DNA of 64,000 nucleotides from QKMZ01 sp012965515 (GTDB lineage Bacteria > Cyanobacteriota > Vampirovibrionia > Obscuribacterales > Obscuribacteraceae), in assembly GCA_937879965.1 (NCBI GenBank), contig CALFMP010000038.1:119016-183015 (forward strand), in the 5' to 3' direction. Positions 58,262 to 64,000 of this stretch are shown here, one piece after another. The position numbers and the translations under genes are program-made. The notes under the pieces were generated by a model. The model was not told the origin of the DNA and did not search any database. It saw only the letters and a program-made list of their open reading frames with translations. How positions within the stretch are numbered: position 1 is the stretch's first letter; the number at the start of each line of letters is the position of its first letter.

Positions 58262-59974
58262 ATGCTCAGACTGGACAAAATAAGCAAAATCTACCCGACC
58301 GGCGAAGCACTTAAAGAAGTCACCTGGGAGGTTAAGAGCGGAGAGCGAATTGGATTGGTCGGTGCCAATGGCGCAGGAAAAACGACGCAATTCAAAATCA
58401 TCATGGGTGAAATTGAACCCACATCGGGCAATGTCATCAAACCGGCAGGATTGAAAGTCGCATGCCTCAGCCAAGAATTTGACGTGCATGTTGAAAACAC
58501 TGTCGTCGACGAACTGCTGCGCGCATTCAAAGACGTCGAAGAGATTCGGCATGCACTGCATGTGGTGCAGCACGAGATGGAAACAGCGGCGCCGGAAGAC
58601 ATGAACAAATTGCTGCACCGGCTGGACAAACTGCAGCGCGAGTTCGAAGCCAAAGATGGATACGCGCTTGAGCACAAAGCCGAAAAGATTCTGCCGGAAA
58701 TAGGCATGTCGCTGGCAGACGCAGATCGGCTCGTCGGCGAGTTTAGCGGTGGCTGGCAAATGCGCATAGGTCTCGGCAAGATTATGCTGCAAGAACCGCA
58801 ATTGTTGCTGCTGGACGAACCAACCAACCACATCGATTTGGAAACAGTCGAGTGGCTGGAAAAATATTTGAAGAGTTTGACCATTCCGATGGTGATCATC
58901 TCTCACGACAGAGAGTTTCTCGACCGTCTTTGCACCAGTATTGTGGAAGTTGAACGCGGTGTTTCTACCTGCTACCTCGGCAACTACACGGCTTATGTCA
59001 CAGCCAGACAACAGGTTCGTGAAGCGCAACAAGCCGCTTACGAGCGTCAACAGCGCGAGCTGGAAAAACAGCAAGCATTCGTTGACAGATTCCGCGCAAG
59101 TGCTACACGAAGCACTCAAGCAAAGAGCCGTGAGAAGCAACTCGACAAAATCGAACTCATCGACGCACCCGAAACAGAAGAAACAACGCTGAGATTCCGC
59201 TTTCCAGAAGCAATTCGCAGTGGAAGAGAAGTTGCGACAATTCGCGATGTTACTCACAGCTATGGAGATAAAATTGTCTTCCTGGGCGCCAATCTCGATA
59301 TAGACCGCGGCGATAGAATTGCACTTTTGGGACCAAACGGTAGCGGAAAGTCGACTTTGCTCAGACTACTGATGGGTGCAGAAAAGCCCACAGAAGGAAC
59401 GTGCGCGATGGGCGAGCACAATATCATTCCAGCCTATTTTGAACAGAACCAAGCAGAAGCGCTAGACCTGAACAAAACAGTCTTAAGTACGATCGCTGAT
59501 GAAGTTGTTGATTGGCCTGATACCAAAATAAGAACGCTCTTGGGTTGCTTTCTCTTTCCAGGTGATGAGGTTTTCAAAAAGGTAGGATCATTGAGTGGTG
59601 GAGAGAAAGCGCGTCTGGCATTGGCAAAAATGATGCTACAGTCCGCAAACTTCCTGGTTCTTGATGAACCAACCAACCACCTCGATATACCTGCCAAAGA
59701 GATGATCGAAGAAGCCATCACTCACTACCTTGGAACGGTCGTTGTTATCTCTCACGATCGTTATTTCATCTCCAAGATAGCCAACCGTATAATCGAGATT
59801 CGCGATGGTGAGTTGGTGAGCTATAGCGGCAACTATCACTATTACTTAGAGAAAAAAGAAGAAGAGAAGAATAAAGCCATCGCACAAAAACACGCCGAGG
59901 AAGAAGCAAGACGGCGAGCAGAAAAGCTGGCGAAACAGAAAGAGAAAGAGAAGTCGCGCAAGGAAAAGAAGTAG
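58262..59974 (+). CDS. ABC-F family ATPase
   Basis: 570 residues. Two ABC domains (Walker A GANGAGKTTQFKII and GPNGSGKSTLLRLL, LSGGEKARLALAK in the second, FSGGWQMRIGLGK in the first), with a long helical insert (about 245-295, TARQQVREAQQAAYERQQRELEKQQAFVDRFRA) and a highly charged Lys/Glu tail. This is an EttA/YheS/ABCF3-like translation factor; ABC-F proteins bind the ribosomal E site and rescue stalled or antibiotic-bound ribosomes. ATG 58262 with weak GGAA. The two ABC-F genes diverge from a 180-bp gap. Confidence 0.93.
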   Translation: MLRLDKISKIYPTGEALKEVTWEVKSGERIGLVGANGAGKTTQFKIIMGEIEPTSGNVIKPAGLKVACLSQEFDVHVENTVVDELLRAFKDVEEIRHALHVVQHEMETAAPEDMNKLLHRLDKLQREFEAKDGYALEHKAEKILPEIGMSLADADRLVGEFSGGWQMRIGLGKIMLQEPQLLLLDEPTNHIDLETVEWLEKYLKSLTIPMVIISHDREFLDRLCTSIVEVERGVSTCYLGNYTAYVTARQQVREAQQAAYERQQRELEKQQAFVDRFRASATRSTQAKSREKQLDKIELIDAPETEETTLRFRFPEAIRSGREVATIRDVTHSYGDKIVFLGANLDIDRGDRIALLGPNGSGKSTLLRLLMGAEKPTEGTCAMGEHNIIPAYFEQNQAEALDLNKTVLSTIADEVVDWPDTKIRTLLGCFLFPGDEVFKKVGSLSGGEKARLALAKMMLQSANFLVLDEPTNHLDIPAKEMIEEAITHYLGTVVVISHDRYFISKIANRIIEIRDGELVSYSGNYHYYLEKKEEEKNKAIAQKHAEEEARRRAEKLAKQKEKEKSRKEKK

Positions 59975-60137
59975 CGCGAGAATTAGAAGTAGCGCCCGAC
60001 ACTAGCAGCGTGCAACGCGTCTGCGTCGTGACACTGTCGCAAAATGTTTGCTCAATATTGAAAGCTAGGGAACCCAAACGCAACAAATCGGTCGAAGCCT
60101 CTGCAGAGTAGTTATCGGAGGCGGAGGCTGAAAGCTT

Positions 60138-61208
60138 ATGGAAAGAAACGATCAACCAACTGTCCTTATCACGGGCAGTAGTGGGCTTATTGGCAGCGCC
60201 CTCGGACTCGCGCTTCATAAACACTGCCACGTGGTTGGGTTGGACAATGAAGGTCCCCCTCATCCCCCCGAAAATTTTGACTGGCTATCCGTAGACCTCA
60301 CTTCAGATGAAAGCGTTCAAAACGCGTTCCATATTCTGGAGCACCGTATTGGAAGAAAAATAGACTCTGTCTTTCACTTCGCTGCTTACTACAGCTTTTC
60401 TGGCGAAGACAGCGACATGTACGACAAAGTCACCGTGCATGGTACCGAACGGATATTGCGTTGCCTTGAGCGATTCGATGTGGGTCAATTCGTTTTCACA
60501 AGCAGCATGCTTGTGCACAAACCCACCAAGCCGGGTGAGCTGATCACTGAGGTGTCACCTGTTGAAGGCACCTGGGCGTACCCGGAATCGAAAGTGAAGA
60601 CTGAACAACTCATCGAGAAAGCCCAAACAAAATTTCCGAAAGTAATTTTGCGAGTGGCAGGAATCTACGATGACTACTGCCACTCCATTCCTGTTTCGCA
60701 CCAAATCGAAAGGATTTACGAAAAACAACTTACGAGCATCTTCTATCCAGGTGATGTAAATGCTGGTCAAACATTCTTACATCTCGACGACCTCATAGAA
60801 GCCTGTATCTCAGTCTTCGAAAAGCGTGACGCGCTGCCCGATCCATTCACCGTATTGCTCGGGGAAGAAGAAGCTTCATCCTATGCAGACATACAAGAAG
60901 CGATCTCACAAGCGCTCTACCACGAGCCCAGTTTGATTGAGCCGATTCCAAAACCAATCGCGAAAGCGGGAGCCTGGGTCCAAGACAAGATCGGAGATAC
61001 ATTCATAAAACCATGGATGATCGACAGAGTTGACGATCACTACGAACTGGACATCAGCCGCGCGAAGATCTTTCTTGATTGGCAACCGAAGCACAAATTG
61101 CTGGAGACAATTCCTCTGATGATCCAGCACCTCAAGGAAGATCCAGAGGCATGGTACAAGGCTAATAAGCTAGATACGCCTGAATGGCTCAAAAAGAAAA
61201 GCGCTTAG
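60138..61208 (+). CDS. NAD-dependent epimerase/dehydratase (SDR)
   Basis: 356 residues, extended SDR. Cofactor motif VLITGSSGLIGSALGLAL (TGxxGxxG), FHFAAYYS, active-site Ser in TSSMLV and YPESK (Y-xxx-K). The substrate could be a sugar nucleotide or a sterol-like or isoprenoid compound; the FTSSMLVHK... region is not diagnostic. It is directly followed by the VKOR-type gene (19 nt), which suggests a common role, perhaps at the membrane or with quinone substrates. Upstream 59975-60137 shows nothing noteworthy. Confidence 0.92.
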   Translation: MERNDQPTVLITGSSGLIGSALGLALHKHCHVVGLDNEGPPHPPENFDWLSVDLTSDESVQNAFHILEHRIGRKIDSVFHFAAYYSFSGEDSDMYDKVTVHGTERILRCLERFDVGQFVFTSSMLVHKPTKPGELITEVSPVEGTWAYPESKVKTEQLIEKAQTKFPKVILRVAGIYDDYCHSIPVSHQIERIYEKQLTSIFYPGDVNAGQTFLHLDDLIEACISVFEKRDALPDPFTVLLGEEEASSYADIQEAISQALYHEPSLIEPIPKPIAKAGAWVQDKIGDTFIKPWMIDRVDDHYELDISRAKIFLDWQPKHKLLETIPLMIQHLKEDPEAWYKANKLDTPEWLKKKSA

Positions 61209-61227
61209 CAAATAAGGAGTGCACGAA

Positions 61228-62538
61228 ATGTCCCTGCAAGCGCTAGAAGCTGAAAGAAAAATAGCTCCATTTATTGAGCCAAAAATCCATTGGAGCGCCA
61301 TTGCGATAGCAACCTGGCTCGCATCAAACGCTTTATCTCTGTATGCAAACAGTCAGAGCATGCTCACCAGCGATCTCATCTCTGCGACTGCCATAATCGT
61401 GCTTGCGTTCATGGCGTTGCGGCAGAAGAATGAGCGGTTTGACACCGTAGTGCAGTGGGTTTCAGCATTGATCGCCGCGTGGCTGATGTTTGCGCCTCTG
61501 GTCTTTTGGGCGAAAAGTCCAAGTGCATATATGACTGACAATGTCGCTGCCAGCTTGCTCGTGCTTTGCTATTGGATAATTCCGCACGCAAAAGACTCAT
61601 CAAAAGAGATTGCCGAAATACCTCCTGGTTGGGATTACAACCCTTCCGATTGGTGGCAGAGAGTTCCGCTGATGGCTCTAGCGTTAACCGGATACTTCAT
61701 TGCGCGCTATCTGGCGTGCGCTCAACTCGGCTACACCGGTCCTGCCTGGGATCCCGTTTTCAACGGCGGAACAGAAAAGATACTGCACTCAGAAGTCTCC
61801 AAAGCATTCATTATTTCCGATGCCGGGCTTGGCGCCGTTTCATATTTGATCGATGCGCTGGCTGGAATAATCGGAAACAAATCGAGGTGGCAGAGTATGC
61901 CATGGATGGTGCTGCTCTTCAGCTTCTTGGTTATTCCGCCTGGTGTGGTAAGTATCGTACTGGTTATACTGCAACCGGTGGCAGTTGGAAGTTGGTGTTT
62001 CCTGTGTCTTGTTGCAGCATTCAACATGCTCTTTATGGTGCCTTTTGCACTGGACGAAACGGTTGCCACGTGCCAGTATTTGCAGCGAGCGAAGCGGGCT
62101 GGGCATGGCTATATCAAAACAGCTTGTCTGGGCACGAAGGTCTATGCGGATCAAGTTGACAGCGTTCAAAACAAGCAATCTATGGCATCAGAAGTGGTGC
62201 CCCCGCTTGGACTGTTGATAAGCATGATCGTATCCGGAAGTATGCTGGCGATGCCGTATTATCTGAACATCACTGGCGCTGCGGCAGTCAATTGCTATGT
62301 AGTAGGCGCGCTGGCAATGACGTTCTCCGTTATGGCATTCGCGGAAGTTTGCCGTACAGTACGATTGATTAACCCGGTCCTTTGCACATGGTTGGTGGCA
62401 TCGGTTATTTTCTTGCCTGGCTATTCACTTATGTCTGCTTGTGTTGTAGCTGCGGCAGCCATTGTGATCAGCCTGTGCAGCATAAAGAAGGGAAAGATTC
62501 TGCACTCTTACGGCTCCTTTAATAGGTTTATTCACTAA
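61228..62538 (+). CDS. VKOR-domain membrane protein
   Basis: 436 residues, about nine transmembrane segments. The first half has helices in an SPW-repeat-like style (HWSAIAIATWLASNALSLYA, ALIAAWLMFAPLVFWAKSPSAY). The centre is a vitamin K epoxide reductase domain: YLIDALAGIIGNKSRWQSMPWMVLLFSF, then VGSWCFLCLVAAFNML with C257-x-x-C260, which normally relays electrons to quinones and makes disulfides. The DETVATCQYL end matches such membrane VKORs. No thioredoxin domain is attached. An AAGGAG site precedes ATG 61228; a GTG at 61219 is also in frame. Likely in an operon with the SDR gene. Confidence 0.82.
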   Translation: MSLQALEAERKIAPFIEPKIHWSAIAIATWLASNALSLYANSQSMLTSDLISATAIIVLAFMALRQKNERFDTVVQWVSALIAAWLMFAPLVFWAKSPSAYMTDNVAASLLVLCYWIIPHAKDSSKEIAEIPPGWDYNPSDWWQRVPLMALALTGYFIARYLACAQLGYTGPAWDPVFNGGTEKILHSEVSKAFIISDAGLGAVSYLIDALAGIIGNKSRWQSMPWMVLLFSFLVIPPGVVSIVLVILQPVAVGSWCFLCLVAAFNMLFMVPFALDETVATCQYLQRAKRAGHGYIKTACLGTKVYADQVDSVQNKQSMASEVVPPLGLLISMIVSGSMLAMPYYLNITGAAAVNCYVVGALAMTFSVMAFAEVCRTVRLINPVLCTWLVASVIFLPGYSLMSACVVAAAAIVISLCSIKKGKILHSYGSFNRFIH

Positions 62539-62673
62539 ACTCCATTTTCACAAGAATTTCACAAACGACTTTTTGATTATCTTTTTTGCGCAAACGTTAC
62601 CGAGGTATTTTTTTCGGGCGTAATAACCTTAGCGTAAATGACCTATTACTTACTGGCGGGTCTTCACACGGTC

Positions 62674-62799
62674 CTCACATTCCGACCATAGGATGGTTGT
62701 GTCGGAAGTGAGTCAGCCATTTCTAACCGACTGAAGTTTTTTCTGGTGAATCGCTGCCTTGTGGGCTGGCAGCGGACACTGCACAAACTTCAGGAGGGG
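62674..62799 (+). promoter_or_regulatory. structured leader of the GH5 gene
   Basis: Two hairpins. (1) 62674-62712: CTCAC-A-TTCCGAC pairs with GTCGGAA-GTGAG (12 bp, one bulge). (2) 62731-62793: outer stem CTGAAGTTT with AAACTTCAG (9 bp), inner stem CGCTGCC (62752-62758) with GGCAGCG (62768-62774). The closing stem ends two bases into the AGGAGGGG site (62792-62799) of the leader peptide. This resembles a riboswitch or translational-control element. I could not match it to a known class. Confidence 0.6.
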
Positions 62800-62803
62800 C
62801 GCA

Positions 62804-62832
62804 ATGGCGACCTCACAAAGGAGTAGTAAGTA

Positions 62833-62833
<1 letters not shown>
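62804..62833 (+). CDS. nine-residue leader peptide
   Basis: ATG GCG ACC TCA CAA AGG AGT AGT AAG TAA (62804-62833) encodes MATSQRSSK. A very strong ribosome site AGGAGGGG lies just before it. Its stop TAA shares a base with the GH5 start (TAATG), so termination and reinitiation can couple the two. The GH5 gene's own AAGGAG site lies within this peptide. Too short to have a function of its own that I can name. Confidence 0.5.

Positions 62834-64000
<1,167 letters not shown>

Noticed and set aside
62600..62800. Known c-di-GMP (GEMM) or glutamine riboswitch upstream of GH5
   Set aside because: The conserved GEMM and glnA/Downstream-peptide sequence cores are not present; only short chance resemblances (CGGAAGT) exist.

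Overview
The window is a gene-dense bacterial chromosome segment of about 50% GC with roughly 60 genes, no tRNA or rRNA, no insertion sequence and no CRISPR array. Several traits point to the cyanobacterial phylum in the wide sense. PolA carries the YQQG O-helix form that I associate with cyanobacterial Pol I. There are two small single-RRM RNA-binding proteins of the cyanobacterial Rbp kind, and a VKOR-family membrane protein. No photosynthesis gene is seen, and many secreted or TPR proteins and polysaccharide enzymes are. A non-photosynthetic relative (Vampirovibrionia/Melainabacteria, Obscuribacterales-like) is my best guess. This is inference, not proof.

Layout. 1-6844: tail of an alkaline-phosphatase-superfamily enzyme, polA, and a run of four uncharacterised genes (PH-like, ClpN-like, membrane TPR, SUFU). 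6907-9696 (minus): VOC protein, zinc alcohol dehydrogenase and APC permease. 10002-16242: 3-hydroxyacyl-CoA dehydrogenase, AI-2E-family permease, CaCA antiporter, gatC, pyrG. 16580-25045: a mostly minus-strand, stress-flavoured block with CsbD, glycine-zipper, BON, two RRM proteins, an FAD/Rieske oxidoreductase, a hemerythrin protein, a Gfo/Idh/MocA oxidoreductase, a DUF2383 protein and a repeat lipoprotein. 25192-31330: a DUF1643 protein, two adjacent exported paralogues with duplicated GspG-like domains, and small unknowns.

31524-43349: CorA, an M23-like protein, a coupled pair with a DUF6745-like protein, a beta-amylase (GH14) fused to a novel N-terminal half, a TetR regulator with a clear promoter/operator plus a cupin, then a fasciclin/MFS/TruC run. 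44764-50346: an MBOAT/SGNH exopolysaccharide O-acylation pair, a flavin disulfide reductase and a protein with 24-residue tandem repeats. 51324-59974: an APH-like kinase, an orphan adenine methylase, a PDZ-PDZ-zincin protease, an exported TPR protein and a divergent pair of ABC-F ATPases. 60138-64000: an SDR/VKOR operon and a secreted GH5 glucanase whose leader is strongly structured and carries a nine-codon upstream ORF. The window ends in a long C homopolymer.

Two features are not explained by the genes. One is a family of short GC-rich palindromes (typically GGGCGGCAT...ATGCCGCCC, often flanked by CTAC) found in at least eleven intergenic places, one of which supplies the C-terminus of an antiporter. 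The other is a set of structured or repeated leader sequences, upstream of the acyl-CoA dehydrogenase, the GspG-like genes, TetR and GH5. The most promising candidates for undescribed biology are the GH5 leader, the duplicated GspG-like proteins, the GH14 fusion, the 24-residue repeat protein and the PDZ-zincin.
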